From the NCBI RefSeq assembly GCF_003254565.1, contig NZ_QJRI01000172.1:62001-126000 (forward strand): DNA of 64,000 bases. The letters run 5' to 3'. The notes under the pieces were generated by a model. That model saw only the letters and a program-made list of their open reading frames with translations, did no database searches and had not been told where the DNA came from. Source of the DNA: Flavobacterium nitrogenifigens. Its GTDB lineage: Bacteria > Bacteroidota > Bacteroidia > Flavobacteriales > Flavobacteriaceae. The translations under genes were made by a program, and so were the position numbers. Of this stretch, positions 26,446-35,474 are shown piece after piece (the stretch's first letter is position 1; every line of letters begins with the position of its first letter).

Positions 26446-28365
26446 ATGCTTAATATACACAATCTGTCCGTTTCTTTTGGAGGAACCTATTTATTTGAAG
26501 AAGTTACTTTTCGTTTAGGCGCCGGTGACCGCGTAGGTCTTGTTGGTAAAAACGGAGCAGGTAAATCTACAATGCTAAAAATGTTAGCTGGCGATTTTAA
26601 ACCTGATTCTGGAGTAATTTCTCAAGAGAAAGATATTAAAATGGGATTCTTGCGTCAGGATATTGATTTTGAACAAGGAAGAACTGTTTTGGAAGAAGCA
26701 TATGAGGCTTTTACAGAAATTAAAATTGTTGAGAAAAAACTAGAAGAAATTAATCATCAATTGGTGACTAGAACCGATTATGAAAGTGAAGAATATGCTA
26801 AGATTATAGAAGATCTTTCTGATTACACTCATCGATTTGATCTTCTTGGAGGATATAACTATGTTGGAGATACAGAGAAAATTCTTTTAGGTTTAGGTTT
26901 TAAAAGAGAGGTTTTTAATAACCAAACCGAGACTTTTTCTGGAGGATGGAGAATGCGTATTGAATTAGCAAAACTTTTATTGCAGTCTAATGATGTATTG
27001 CTTCTGGATGAGCCAACCAACCACTTAGATATTGAAAGTATTATTTGGTTAGAAAATTTCCTTCGTAATTATCCTGGAGTAGTGGTAATTGTGTCGCACG
27101 ATAAAATGTTCTTGGATAATGTAACGAATAGAACAATCGAAATTTCGTTAGGAAAAGCATACGATTTCAATAAACCATATACTCAATATTTAGAACTACG
27201 CCATGAAATTCGTGAGAAGCAATTGGCAACTCAAAAGAATCAGCAGAAGAAGATTGAAGAAACAGAAAAATTAATCGAGAAATTCCGTGCAAAAGCTTCA
27301 AAAGCTTCAATGGCGCAATCGTTGATTAAAAAATTAGATAAAGTAGAAAGAATCGAAGTTGACGAAGATGATAATTCAGTAATGAATATCTCGTTTCCGG
27401 TTTCTAAAGAACCAGGAAAAGTAGTTATTGAAGCTGAACATGTAACGAAAGCTTACGGAGACAAGACGATTCTTAAAGATATTAGTTTACTGGTTGAAAG
27501 AGGAAGTAAAATTGCTTTTGTTGGGCAAAACGGACAAGGAAAGTCAACTTTCATTAAAGCGTTGGTAAACGAATTTGAATACCAGGGAAATATCAAATTA
27601 GGACATAATGTACAATTAGGATATTTTGCTCAAAATCAGGCTGAATATCTAGATGGTGAGATTACTTTGCTTCAGACAATGGAAGATGCGGCAACTGACA
27701 CAAATCGTATGAAAGTTCGTGATATGTTGGGTTCTTTTTTATTCCGCGGTGATGATGTTGAGAAAAAAGTAAAAGTACTTTCTGGAGGTGAACGTAACCG
27801 TTTGGCGCTTTGTAAATTGTTATTACAGCCAATCAATGTGTTGCTGATGGATGAGCCTACGAATCACTTAGATATTAAATCTAAGAACGTTTTAAAAGCA
27901 GCACTTCAAAAATTCGGCGGAACTTTATTATTGGTTTCTCACGACAGGGATTTTCTTCAAGGAATGTCGAATATTGTTTACGAATTTAAAGATCAAAAGA
28001 TTAAAGAATACTTAGGAGATATCAACTTTTTCTTAGAGCAACGCAATCTTGAAAACATGCGCGAAGTGGAGAAAAAGGATGTTGTGAAAAAAGAAGCTCC
28101 AAAAGAAAAAGAAGTTGCAAAAGTGTCTTATGAAGATCAGAAGAAAGGAAAAGCACTTCAGAACAAATTAAGTAAAATTGAAAGTCAGATTCAGCAATTA
28201 GAAAAACAGATCCAGCATGACGATAAAATGTTAGAAACCAATTATGACAAACATATTGAAGATGCTTCATTTTTTACGGCTTACAATAAAAAGAAACAAG
28301 ATTTAGAGCAATTATTAATCGATTGGGAAGTTGTTTCAGAGGAAATTGATAGTTTTAATGCATAG
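26446..28365 (+). CDS. ABC-F family ATP-binding protein
   Basis: 639 residues and no membrane segment. There are two ATP-binding domains: first with Walker A GKNGAGKST, signature SGGWRMRIELAKLLL and Walker B LLLDEPTNHLD; second with Walker A GQNGQGKST, signature LSGGERNRLALCKLLL and LLMDEPTNHLD. A charged linker of about 80 residues lies between them. The last 100 or so residues are a coiled coil, as in Uup-like members. ABC-F proteins act on ribosomes, easing stalled translation or protecting from antibiotics; nothing here points to a resistance-specific subgroup. The 3' end abuts the concentric palindrome at 28373. Confidence 0.95.
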   Translation: MLNIHNLSVSFGGTYLFEEVTFRLGAGDRVGLVGKNGAGKSTMLKMLAGDFKPDSGVISQEKDIKMGFLRQDIDFEQGRTVLEEAYEAFTEIKIVEKKLEEINHQLVTRTDYESEEYAKIIEDLSDYTHRFDLLGGYNYVGDTEKILLGLGFKREVFNNQTETFSGGWRMRIELAKLLLQSNDVLLLDEPTNHLDIESIIWLENFLRNYPGVVVIVSHDKMFLDNVTNRTIEISLGKAYDFNKPYTQYLELRHEIREKQLATQKNQQKKIEETEKLIEKFRAKASKASMAQSLIKKLDKVERIEVDEDDNSVMNISFPVSKEPGKVVIEAEHVTKAYGDKTILKDISLLVERGSKIAFVGQNGQGKSTFIKALVNEFEYQGNIKLGHNVQLGYFAQNQAEYLDGEITLLQTMEDAATDTNRMKVRDMLGSFLFRGDDVEKKVKVLSGGERNRLALCKLLLQPINVLLMDEPTNHLDIKSKNVLKAALQKFGGTLLLVSHDRDFLQGMSNIVYEFKDQKIKEYLGDINFFLEQRNLENMREVEKKDVVKKEAPKEKEVAKVSYEDQKKGKALQNKLSKIESQIQQLEKQIQHDDKMLETNYDKHIEDASFFTAYNKKKQDLEQLLIDWEVVSEEIDSFNA

Positions 28366-28372
28366 TTTTTTT

Positions 28373-28605
28373 GTTTCAAGTTTCAGGTTTCAAGTTTTAT
28401 CTTGACGAGTAATTTTTAACGCAAAGCACGCTAAGTTTTATATTTTACATTTACAATGTACAAAGTTCGCAAAGTTTTCTACTGATAAAGCTTTGCGAAC
28501 TTTGCGTTTTATAAAACCTCAAAAGTTTAAAAAAAACTTGGCGTGCTTTGCAGTAAAATATTCATTCTATTCAAAACTTGAAACTTGAAACTTGAAACCT
28601 GAAAC
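28373..28605. repeat. three-tier concentric palindrome between convergent genes
   Basis: The outer arms 28373-28398 and 28573-28605 are made of heptads GTTTCAA (inverse AAACTTG); the right arm has one extra unit. The middle arms 28421-28438 and 28534-28551 match at 17 of 18. The inner arms 28461-28474 and 28491-28504 are perfect 14-mers around a 16-nt loop. All three share nearly one centre, near 28482-28489. The element starts 8 bp after one stop codon and ends 3 bp before the other, so it is essentially the whole spacer. Confidence 0.95.
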
Positions 28606-28608
28606 AAA

Positions 28609-29571
28609 TTACTTAATAATTCCAATAGATCGAGAATGCTCAATAGCTTTGCTGCTTTCTTTAAAATAACAGACCGAAACATTTATACTTTCTAGATTTT
28701 TTAGAATCTTTTGAACTTCTTTTTTAGGAGATTTTCCAGTCTGTCTTATATAAACAGCAACCACAGTTACTGGAAATATTTTACAGATTCTTTCATAAAG
28801 CATTGGATCGTGTTGAGAATCATCGCCCATTAAAACATATTTAAGCGTAGGGTAAAATTCTACTACGTGTTTAATTTTTTCATATTTATGATCATGATTT
28901 CCTCTTCCGCTCATAAAGAAATCGGTAATGCCTCGTTTGATATCTTTTAGCAGAAAAACAGCTTTTGGCAGTTTGTTAATTCGTGTGAATTTGGCAATAA
29001 ATCGGTATAAATTCCATTCGCTGCTAGAGATATAAAAAAAAGCATTTACTTCTTCTAGGTTATCTCTTCCCGCAGAACTTAAAGCTTGATAATGAGATAC
29101 AACATCTTTGAAGACTTTACGGTCATTAACGTTTTTAAACAATAAAATATAAATTTTTCGAAAGATATTATTGGTGTGCGAAATCAAAAAAGTGTCATCG
29201 ATGTCCGATATGATTCCAAGTTTACCTTTGTGAGGTCTTATAAAACTGCCTTTGCAGGTCGTGGTTTCGTTACGATATTTTATGCTTACTTCATAAGACA
29301 TCCATCCGAAATGAGTTTCTTTTTCTAGCGGAATACAGAAGTTAAAGAAACCGTCATCAAGTGTTTTGGTGTGAATTACTTCGTTGTTGTAATGAAGATA
29401 AATATCAAAATTTTTAATAGTTTTTATTCTGAACAGTCGGAGAATAGAAGTGGCATTTTTTAATTTCCTTTTTTCAAAATTGTATTTGTTTTCCCTTTTT
29501 AAAACATGCCCCATTACAATTAGCTCTTGTTCATTTGCATAACCACGATATAATTGTAGAATTGGTTTCAT
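28609..29571 (-). CDS. App1-like phosphatidate phosphatase (DUF2183)
   Basis: 320 residues. The catalytic domain of the App1 family has the HAD-type motif ISDIDDTF (DxDxT, about residues 138-145), later FMSGRGNHDHK and the acidic motif MGDDSQHDP. The N-terminal 120 residues form the beta domain that precedes it in family members. App1 enzymes dephosphorylate phosphatidic acid to diacylglycerol. It is divergent, by 61 bp, from a diacylglycerol-kinase-like gene that would catalyse the opposite step, which suggests a shared role in lipid turnover; that link is inference. Confidence 0.9.
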   Translation of the reverse strand: MKPILQLYRGYANEQELIVMGHVLKRENKYNFEKRKLKNATSILRLFRIKTIKNFDIYLHYNNEVIHTKTLDDGFFNFCIPLEKETHFGWMSYEVSIKYRNETTTCKGSFIRPHKGKLGIISDIDDTFLISHTNNIFRKIYILLFKNVNDRKVFKDVVSHYQALSSAGRDNLEEVNAFFYISSSEWNLYRFIAKFTRINKLPKAVFLLKDIKRGITDFFMSGRGNHDHKYEKIKHVVEFYPTLKYVLMGDDSQHDPMLYERICKIFPVTVVAVYIRQTGKSPKKEVQKILKNLESINVSVCYFKESSKAIEHSRSIGIIK

Positions 29572-29632
29572 TAATTACGTATATTTATGTAACTGTAATT
29601 TACTCAATTTAATTGGTTTTAAAAGTAAAATT

Positions 29633-30502
29633 TTGAAAAAGAATATTCTATTTGTTGTAAATCCTATTTCTGGAGACTTGGATAAATCAGATTTGATAGA
29701 TGCTGTCGAAGAGTTTGCGGCAACCAATCATTTTGATTTGAAAGTGTATGAAACAACTGGAAAAAATGATTTAAGAGCAATACAATCTTTATATAATGAA
29801 TCTGTTCCAGAACGAATTATTGTTGCCGGAGGCGACGGAACGATAAAAATGGTGGCTGAAGCTGTGGAAGAACAAGACGTGATAATTGGAATTTTGCCTG
29901 CGGGTTCTGCAAATGGACTTTCGGTAGATTTGAATCTTCCTGCTGAAATAGAGGAGAACCTTAAAATAGCTTTCCTACACCATTATATCGAAATGGATAT
30001 GATTTGCATTAACGGCAAAAAAAGTATTCATCTGAGCGATCTTGGCTTGAACGCAAATCTGGTTAAAAACTATGAGCAAAGTGATATTCGTGGATTTTGG
30101 GGTTACGCATTGCAGGCTTTTACTGCGCTTAAAGAATCTGAAGAACCTTTTGTAGCAACAATTTCGGCAAATAATAAAACGGTACAGCATGTTGCAAGAA
30201 TGATTGTAATTGCCAATTCTCAGAAATACGGAACAGGAGTCATCATCAACCCAAATGGTGCTATGAATGATGGAAAGTTTGAGCTGGTTATTTTAAAAAG
30301 TCTTGATCTGCTTTTAATTGGAAAAATAATTACTGGAAATATGCCGATTGATTCAGATGATATTGTAATAATTTCAACGAACAAAGCAGCGATAAAAACA
30401 GATTATCCTGTTAATTTTCAGATTGATGGAGAATATTGCGGAGCACAGACTTCACTGGAAATTGATATCCTGCATAAACAAATGAAAATTGCGGTTCCGT
30501 GA
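29633..30502 (+). CDS. diacylglycerol kinase family lipid kinase (YegS/BmrU type)
   Basis: 289 residues starting at TTG (29633); no ATG fits, because the family N-terminus MKKNILFVVNPISGD begins exactly here. It has the nucleotide-binding motif VAGGDGTIKMVAEAV and PAGSANGLS in the N-terminal domain, with a C-terminal beta-sandwich ending in QIDGEYCG. It phosphorylates diacylglycerol or a related lipid at the membrane. It is divergent from the App1-like phosphatase and convergent with the GNAT-like gene across the hairpin element at 30534-30681. Confidence 0.9.
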   Translation: MKKNILFVVNPISGDLDKSDLIDAVEEFAATNHFDLKVYETTGKNDLRAIQSLYNESVPERIIVAGGDGTIKMVAEAVEEQDVIIGILPAGSANGLSVDLNLPAEIEENLKIAFLHHYIEMDMICINGKKSIHLSDLGLNANLVKNYEQSDIRGFWGYALQAFTALKESEEPFVATISANNKTVQHVARMIVIANSQKYGTGVIINPNGAMNDGKFELVILKSLDLLLIGKIITGNMPIDSDDIVIISTNKAAIKTDYPVNFQIDGEYCGAQTSLEIDILHKQMKIAVP

Positions 30503-30533
30503 TTTTATTGAAGAAATATTGGTGTTGTGAATT

Positions 30534-30681
30534 ATGTCGCTCCACTGGAGCTTTTAGGGCTTGTGAATCATACATTTTCTACAAATATGTTGCTCCTAAC
30601 GGAGCTTTTTTTAGCTCTGGAAGAGCGAAATATTTATAGAAAAATATGGCGATAAGACAAAGAGCTCCAGCGGAGCGACAT
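30534..30681. repeat. concentric hairpin element between convergent genes
   Basis: The outer arms 30534-30552 and 30663-30681 (ATGTCGCTCCACTGGAGCT type) match at 18 of 19. Middle arms around 30575-30595 and 30622-30642 (TTTTCTACAAATAT type) match imperfectly with the same centre. Small hairpins of form GCTCC-loop-GGAGC lie at 30592-30605 and within each outer arm. The words CTCCAGCGGA and TTTGTAGAAAAT recur at 56510-56575. Confidence 0.85.
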
Positions 30682-30687
30682 CTTTTT

Positions 30688-31833
30688 TTATTTAAACGGA
30701 TTTCTCTCCTGCCATTCTGTTTTGGGTTCCAAATAATTGAAAAATCTCGAAATGTTATGATTAATCAAAGCGTTGCTGTGCGTAATTAAACCGTACATTT
30801 TTACAGGTTTTGCACCAACAGAACTTTTGATTTCGAGAGCGGTTCTGGCAAAGACGATTTCACGAAAACCTTTCTTGATAGAATAAGCAATCATATCGTA
30901 GAGCATATTTAAATACAACATTTTCTCGCGCTGAATGCTTTCATCGTAACCCAAAAAGTACGTGTCCATTACTTCGCTATTTTTGATTAAAGTATTGAAG
31001 CCGATTAATTTTTCATCCAAGAAATAACCGTACAGAAGAAAGTTGTCTCCCATTATTTCTTTAAAAAAGCTAAAATGGTTGCGAGCTAAGAAAAAAGTAT
31101 TGAAAGGTGCATTTTTGGCAACATGAAAATAAAGGTCGTAAATAATGTCTTCATATTGTTTGATATCAGAAAGAGACATTTGTTGTTTTACAATTCCTTC
31201 CGATTTTTTTCGTGCGCGTTTGTATTGATCGCGATATTTCTTTGACAGAGCGTCGATGTAATCTTGTTCGGTTTTCCAGCTTTCTTTGATGTTGAAAATC
31301 ATATTAGGCTGCGTCGAAAAGGTATAATTGTTTTTGAATTCAGCTTGAAGCGGTTCGATTTCTTTTGCTGTAAAATCTTTTATGCTTGTTATGTGGACTT
31401 TTTTTCCGTTTTCCTTTAAATCTTTTTTAAGATGATTAATTGCTTTATGAAGTGTTTTTATCGCTTTTGATTCCTTGACGCTTTTGTCAAAAATAAAGGC
31501 ATTTTGTCCTGTAAGCATATTGTTTCCAACGAATAAAACATGCGAAGCAAAATTCTTTAAAGCAAAATTACGCACCGAAGTTTTTAAGCATTTGTCACGT
31601 TCTCCAAAAGACTCTAGCTTTTCTGCAAATAAGAATTGCGTTAGCACAATTCCGATTAGTTTTTTTTCTTCAAAAAGTCCGATGAAATGGCAAGTCATGT
31701 TTACTGGACAAGAGTTTTCCAGCACTTCGAGATATTCGCGTGTCAAAAAAATGTTATTTGCTGCAAGCGAGTTCCATTCTACAGGCAGTAACGATGCGCT
31801 TTTGTAAATCTGGAAAGAATAAGTTGTATTCAA
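30688..31833 (-). CDS. GNAT-fold protein, FemAB-like
   Basis: 381 residues and soluble. Two acyltransferase-like halves are visible; the C-terminal one, about 170-360, has KKYRDQYKRARKKSEG and then MDTYFLGYDESIQREKMLYLNMLYDMIAYSIKKGF, typical of peptidoglycan or lipid aminoacyl-type GNAT proteins. The substrate is unknown. It is monocistronic on the minus strand and ends against the hairpin element at 30534-30681. The DUF1761 gene upstream is separated by a strong terminator. Confidence 0.75.
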   Translation of the reverse strand: MNTTYSFQIYKSASLLPVEWNSLAANNIFLTREYLEVLENSCPVNMTCHFIGLFEEKKLIGIVLTQFLFAEKLESFGERDKCLKTSVRNFALKNFASHVLFVGNNMLTGQNAFIFDKSVKESKAIKTLHKAINHLKKDLKENGKKVHITSIKDFTAKEIEPLQAEFKNNYTFSTQPNMIFNIKESWKTEQDYIDALSKKYRDQYKRARKKSEGIVKQQMSLSDIKQYEDIIYDLYFHVAKNAPFNTFFLARNHFSFFKEIMGDNFLLYGYFLDEKLIGFNTLIKNSEVMDTYFLGYDESIQREKMLYLNMLYDMIAYSIKKGFREIVFARTALEIKSSVGAKPVKMYGLITHSNALINHNISRFFNYLEPKTEWQERNPFK

Positions 31834-31903
31834 AAGAGTGAGCTAATTTCTTCAAAATTAGATAATATTTATAATAACTAAACGGGTTTAAGTTATTATT
31901 AAG

Positions 31904-31938
31904 AAAACCCGTTTGAGATAATTTTTCAAACGGGTTTT
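31904..31938. terminator. bidirectional terminator after the DUF1761 gene
   Basis: AAAACCCGTTTGA (31904-31916) pairs exactly with TCAAACGGGTTTT (31926-31938), with T runs on both strands. A partial third copy of the stem word (AACGGGTTTA) lies at 31881-31890. Confidence 0.9.
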
Positions 31939-31950
31939 TTATAAGTGATA

Positions 31951-32439
31951 TTAAGCAAATCCACAGATGATTCCGCCCATAAGAGTCAAGGTAAGAATCC
32001 AATAACCGCTGTGAATAAAAATATATTTCCAAGATTTTCTTTCAAACAAACCATTGATTCCAATTAATGGAAAAGCAAAAAATAATCCTGACATAAAACC
32101 GTGAAGCGCGCCATGTTTAAAAGTTCTATAAGCCATTCCGTAATCTGCCATAAAAGCTGCAAATGAAGGTTTTGCGCTGTCCATCAATGGTGGTCCGCCA
32201 ACCATTCCGATTGCGCCAGACTGATGAATGGTTAGCGACATTAAAGTCATGGTAATCATTAAAGAAAAAACGTACGTTAATCCGAAAATTTTAAGCATAT
32301 TTCCTTTTCTTAGCTCTTCTTGAGTAAGATTATTTTCTTTCATCCAGATAGTTCCGAATACTTTTGGGCTGTACCAGATAAAACCGGTTACCAGTGTGAC
32401 GATAGCTGCAATGAATAATGCAACGAAGTTAATTTGCAT
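31951..32439 (-). CDS. DUF1761 membrane protein
   Basis: 162 residues with four hydrophobic segments (about 5-25, 55-75, 105-125, 140-160). It begins with the family pattern ALFIAAIVTLVTGFIWYSPKVFGTIWM. It is an integral inner-membrane protein of unknown function. It is a single gene followed by a strong bidirectional hairpin. Confidence 0.88.
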   Translation of the reverse strand: MQINFVALFIAAIVTLVTGFIWYSPKVFGTIWMKENNLTQEELRKGNMLKIFGLTYVFSLMITMTLMSLTIHQSGAIGMVGGPPLMDSAKPSFAAFMADYGMAYRTFKHGALHGFMSGLFFAFPLIGINGLFERKSWKYIFIHSGYWILTLTLMGGIICGFA

Positions 32440-32618
32440 AATGTGAGGTTTTTAGAATTAGTTGATCAAATGTAATCAAAAAAAATGCAGGTTTTTAAAA
32501 ATAGTAAAAAGTAATGGAAATCTTACGAGTTAAATTTTTATCAACAGTTTAACGATATTTAGTGTAATATAGCTATGAATTGTATAATTTTACGCTAATA
32601 ACAAATCCCAAATCTGTT

Positions 32619-33461
32619 ATGAAAATTTTAATTACCTTTTCTTTAATATTTGCTTTTTCACTAAGTGTTTTAGCGGATACCGTTTCGGATAAAGAAAAAG
32701 AAGCGCTTATAAAGCTATATCATGCAACAAATGGTTTGCAATGGAAAAACAAATGGGACTTAAGTCTGTCTGTTTCTACCTGGTATGGTGTTAAAGCCGA
32801 AAACGGAAAAGTCGTTGCACTGAATCTGGCGGATAATAATTTGCAGGGAGAATTGCCAGAAGCTTTTTACGATCTTATAAATTTAGAATCGCTAAATCTG
32901 GAGAAGAATAAAATTGAAGGAAGTTTGTCTTCGTCAATCTTTAATTTGAAGGAATTGGAATTGCTTAATGTTGCTGATAATAAATTATCAGGCACAATTC
33001 CGTCCTCTATTTGTCAATTGACAAAATTGAAAGATTTAGAGCTTTTTATGAATAAGATTTCTGGAGAACTTCCATCAGAAATTGGAAAGCTGAATCAGTT
33101 GGAAATTTTAGCTGTTTTTAATAACGAGATTAATGGAAAGCTTCCTATTTCTATTTATAAAATTTCGGGATTAAAGATCTTGCTTTTAAACGATAATAAG
33201 TTGTCAGGAAATTTGACAAATGAAATTATTAATTGGAATGCATTGAAGAATTTTAGTTTGTTTAATAACGATTTTACAGGAGATATTCCGCAGGAAATTG
33301 AAAAGCTTAGCAATTTGGAAGAATTGAATCTTTCATATAATAAATTTACAGGAGAAGTTTCAAAAAAGATAGCTTTATTGGATGCTTTAAATGTGACAAT
33401 GATAGACGAAAATGGAAATCCGTTTTTATTAGAAATAAACCAAGAAAATAAATTACAATAG
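32619..33461 (+). CDS. secreted leucine-rich-repeat protein
   Basis: 280 residues from the ATG at 32619, which gives a signal peptide (MKILITFSLIFAFSLSVLA); the frame start at 32580 would hide it. An N-terminal cap (about 25-65, KEALIKLYHATNGLQWKNKWDL) is followed by seven to eight plant-type leucine-rich repeats of the pattern LxxLxLxxNxLxGxIPxxI (about 70-265). Such proteins bind other proteins or surface ligands outside the cell. No type IX C-terminal sorting domain is seen, so it may stay in the periplasm. It is a lone gene. Confidence 0.88.
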   Translation: MKILITFSLIFAFSLSVLADTVSDKEKEALIKLYHATNGLQWKNKWDLSLSVSTWYGVKAENGKVVALNLADNNLQGELPEAFYDLINLESLNLEKNKIEGSLSSSIFNLKELELLNVADNKLSGTIPSSICQLTKLKDLELFMNKISGELPSEIGKLNQLEILAVFNNEINGKLPISIYKISGLKILLLNDNKLSGNLTNEIINWNALKNFSLFNNDFTGDIPQEIEKLSNLEELNLSYNKFTGEVSKKIALLDALNVTMIDENGNPFLLEINQENKLQ

Positions 33462-33724
33462 TTTACCCAAAATTAATCGATGCTTATGAATGAATTTTAC
33501 ACTCGTTAAACAAGTTGATTAAATATATTTAGTTAATTGCCAAAACCGTAACTGTGTTACGGTTTTATGGTTTCTAGAGGTTTCGTCTTTTAAAAATATA
33601 ACATTTAATTTAGAATTGAATTTTTTATGTTTGTCTAAATTTTTATAACTTTAATAAAAAGTATCCGGAGAACCAAAAACCGAATTAATCAGCGGTATTA
33701 CTAATTACTTAATAAGAAGAAATC

Positions 33725-34030
33725 ATGACACTACAATATCAAGGTGAACAGTACGGAAAACCAACTACTTTTACAATTAGAATTATTGGAAACAATTTGT
33801 CAAAAAGCAGTTCAAACTATCAGATCGATCTTTTGGTGGGCGACAAAAAACTGCCAACTTTTACAAGTGAAATTCACCAAAGTCTTTCTAATTGCTTAAG
33901 AGAAATCTACTTGTTCAGGAAACACAACGGAATCACATTCAATGAATCGTCAGAGAAAATAGTTTCGCTTTATGTTCCTTATGATAAAGTCTTGTATAAC
34001 TACAATAAATATGCTTTGTTTAGAGCATAA
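33725..34030 (+). CDS. conserved small protein of unknown function
   Basis: 101 residues, soluble, no signal peptide. I do not recognise it. It reads as a beta-rich half (MTLQYQGEQYGKPTTFTIRI and following strands) and then a helix with SLSNCLREIYLFRKH. It is a single gene with a hairpin terminator directly after it. The 263-bp spacer before it is AT-rich and shows no gene. Confidence 0.7.
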   Translation: MTLQYQGEQYGKPTTFTIRIIGNNLSKSSSNYQIDLLVGDKKLPTFTSEIHQSLSNCLREIYLFRKHNGITFNESSEKIVSLYVPYDKVLYNYNKYALFRA

Positions 34031-34049
34031 ATTTTTCTCAAAAGAGTAA

Positions 34050-34095
34050 CAAAAAAAAGAAGCTTCTTCATTAAGTGAAAAAGCTTCTTTTTTTT
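34050..34095. terminator. terminator between the convergent genes at 34030 and 34097
   Basis: AAAGAAGCTT and AAGCTTCTTT flank a short loop centred near 34072, with T-rich ends on both strands, 20-65 bp after the plus-strand stop and just before the minus-strand stop. Confidence 0.8.
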
Positions 34096-34096
34096 A

Positions 34097-35296
34097 TTAT
34101 CGAATAATCTTTAAATAAGCGCTGTAAGGATCATCTTTAAGCGAAGTTCGCATGTAGTATACGTTTTCGTCTTTTTCTTTTAAATCAAACTGAATTAAGC
34201 CTGCATCGCAATAATAGTAAAGTAAGTTGTCATCGGCAGGAAATTCAATATTTGAAATTGGCAACGTAGTCAGTTTTTCTTCAAAAGCTATTTCGCCATT
34301 AGATAAATCCAATTCAAAAAGTTTTTTGTTAAGAGTATATCCCCAAAGATTATCAACTTCTTTAACGATGTATTGGACATTATCGCCTTTAAAATCTGTT
34401 TTCCAAAGCTGAGTTCCTGTTTTAGAATCAACGGCATAAATTGAAGAGACTTCAGGGCCTTGTGCTGCAAAGTATAGTTTTTTGTCGTGACATACTATAC
34501 GCTCTTTCACATTGTTTTGGTTTTCGTCTATCTTAAACTGCCATAACACATCTAAGCTGTTTGGTTTTAAAGCATACAACCAATTCTTATCGCCGGCAAT
34601 AAAAACACTTTCGCCATCGGTAACAGGTTTTCCGGTCATGGTTTCGTCAAAGCTTTTTTGGTAAAGCAATTTTCCTGTATTGGCTTCAAAACAATACACA
34701 TTTGTTCCGCTTTGAGTAAAGATTTTATTGTCAAAAAACAATGGCTCAATATCGTTGTTTGGAGTGTCTAATTTGTAGTTCCAAGCTAAACTTCCATCTT
34801 TTAGATCTAAAGCGTATAAATTACTGCTCTGATTTTGATTTTGAGCAGTTATAAAAAGTTTTCCATTAGCTATAATCGGAGTCTGATCTTTTAAAACAAT
34901 CTGGTCTGTGATGTTTCCTAATCTAGATTTCCAGAAAATAGTTCCGGTGCCATTATCTACGGCATAAATTTCGCCATTAATAAACGGAATATATACAACT
35001 CCGTCATGAATAGTAATTTTATTGGCGCACATTTCAGTATGAGCATCTGAAGCTTTTATTGTCCAAACAATACTTTCGACTTCTAAATCCCATGAAAAAA
35101 GCGAACCATCATAATCGTAAATTAAAATTGAGGTGTCGTCTAGAGAAATCTTTTTAAGTGGTTTTAGAGATTTATTGGTAACAGCTTCTTCTGCAGGTAA
35201 ATTGCTGTTCGTGTAATTAGTTTTGCTGGCGGGCGCTTGTCCAGACATATTTGCAAAGGCGAATACAAATAAAAGGGCTATTAATTTGTGTTTCAT
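34097..35296 (-). CDS. secreted PQQ-like beta-propeller protein
   Basis: 399 residues with a signal peptide (about 1-19, ending MSGQA). It has at least six PQQ/BamB-type blades, each with a Gly-x-x-x-Trp-like end: GSLFSWDLE, TGTIFWKSRLG, GSLAWNYKLD, LDVLWQFKID, TGTQLWKTDF. No PQQ-ligand or dehydrogenase residues are evident, so it is more likely a protein-interaction propeller in the periplasm or outer membrane than an enzyme. It is a lone gene upstream of tRNA-Glu on the same strand. Confidence 0.88.
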   Translation of the reverse strand: MKHKLIALLFVFAFANMSGQAPASKTNYTNSNLPAEEAVTNKSLKPLKKISLDDTSILIYDYDGSLFSWDLEVESIVWTIKASDAHTEMCANKITIHDGVVYIPFINGEIYAVDNGTGTIFWKSRLGNITDQIVLKDQTPIIANGKLFITAQNQNQSSNLYALDLKDGSLAWNYKLDTPNNDIEPLFFDNKIFTQSGTNVYCFEANTGKLLYQKSFDETMTGKPVTDGESVFIAGDKNWLYALKPNSLDVLWQFKIDENQNNVKERIVCHDKKLYFAAQGPEVSSIYAVDSKTGTQLWKTDFKGDNVQYIVKEVDNLWGYTLNKKLFELDLSNGEIAFEEKLTTLPISNIEFPADDNLLYYYCDAGLIQFDLKEKDENVYYMRTSLKDDPYSAYLKIIR

Positions 35297-35360
35297 TTTA
35301 AGATTTGGGTTGATTTTTTGATTGTCTTTTTCTCAAATATTTAAAGGAGTAAATATAAAC

Positions 35361-35391
35361 AAAAAAAGCTCCAGATTTCTCTGAAGCTTTT
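35361..35391 (-). terminator. terminator after tRNA-Glu
   Basis: The stem AAGCTCCAGA/TCTGAAGCTT with loop TTTC is followed on the minus strand by a T run, 12 bp downstream of the tRNA. It is one of five related hairpins in the window (also 37728, 57378, 58749 and 60612). Confidence 0.88.
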
Positions 35392-35402
35392 GTCTTAGTA
35401 AG

Positions 35403-35474
35403 TAGTCCGTGGGGGAATCGAACCCCCCTTACCAGGATGAAAACCTGGCGTCCTAACCGATAGACGAACGGACC
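35403..35474 (-). tRNA. tRNA-Glu (anticodon UUC)
   Basis: The minus strand folds to a complete cloverleaf starting GGTCCGTTCGTCTA. It has a D arm with GGTTAGGAC, an anticodon stem-loop CCAGGTTTTCATCCTGG (anticodon TTC), and a T arm GGGGGTTCGATTCCCCC. CCA is not encoded. A G1-U72 wobble closes the acceptor stem. Confidence 0.97.

Noticed and set aside
30688..31833. Protein as a true FemX peptidoglycan aminoacyltransferase
   Set aside because: Only the fold-level resemblance is visible; no diagnostic tRNA-binding coiled coil is seen, so it is left as GNAT-like.
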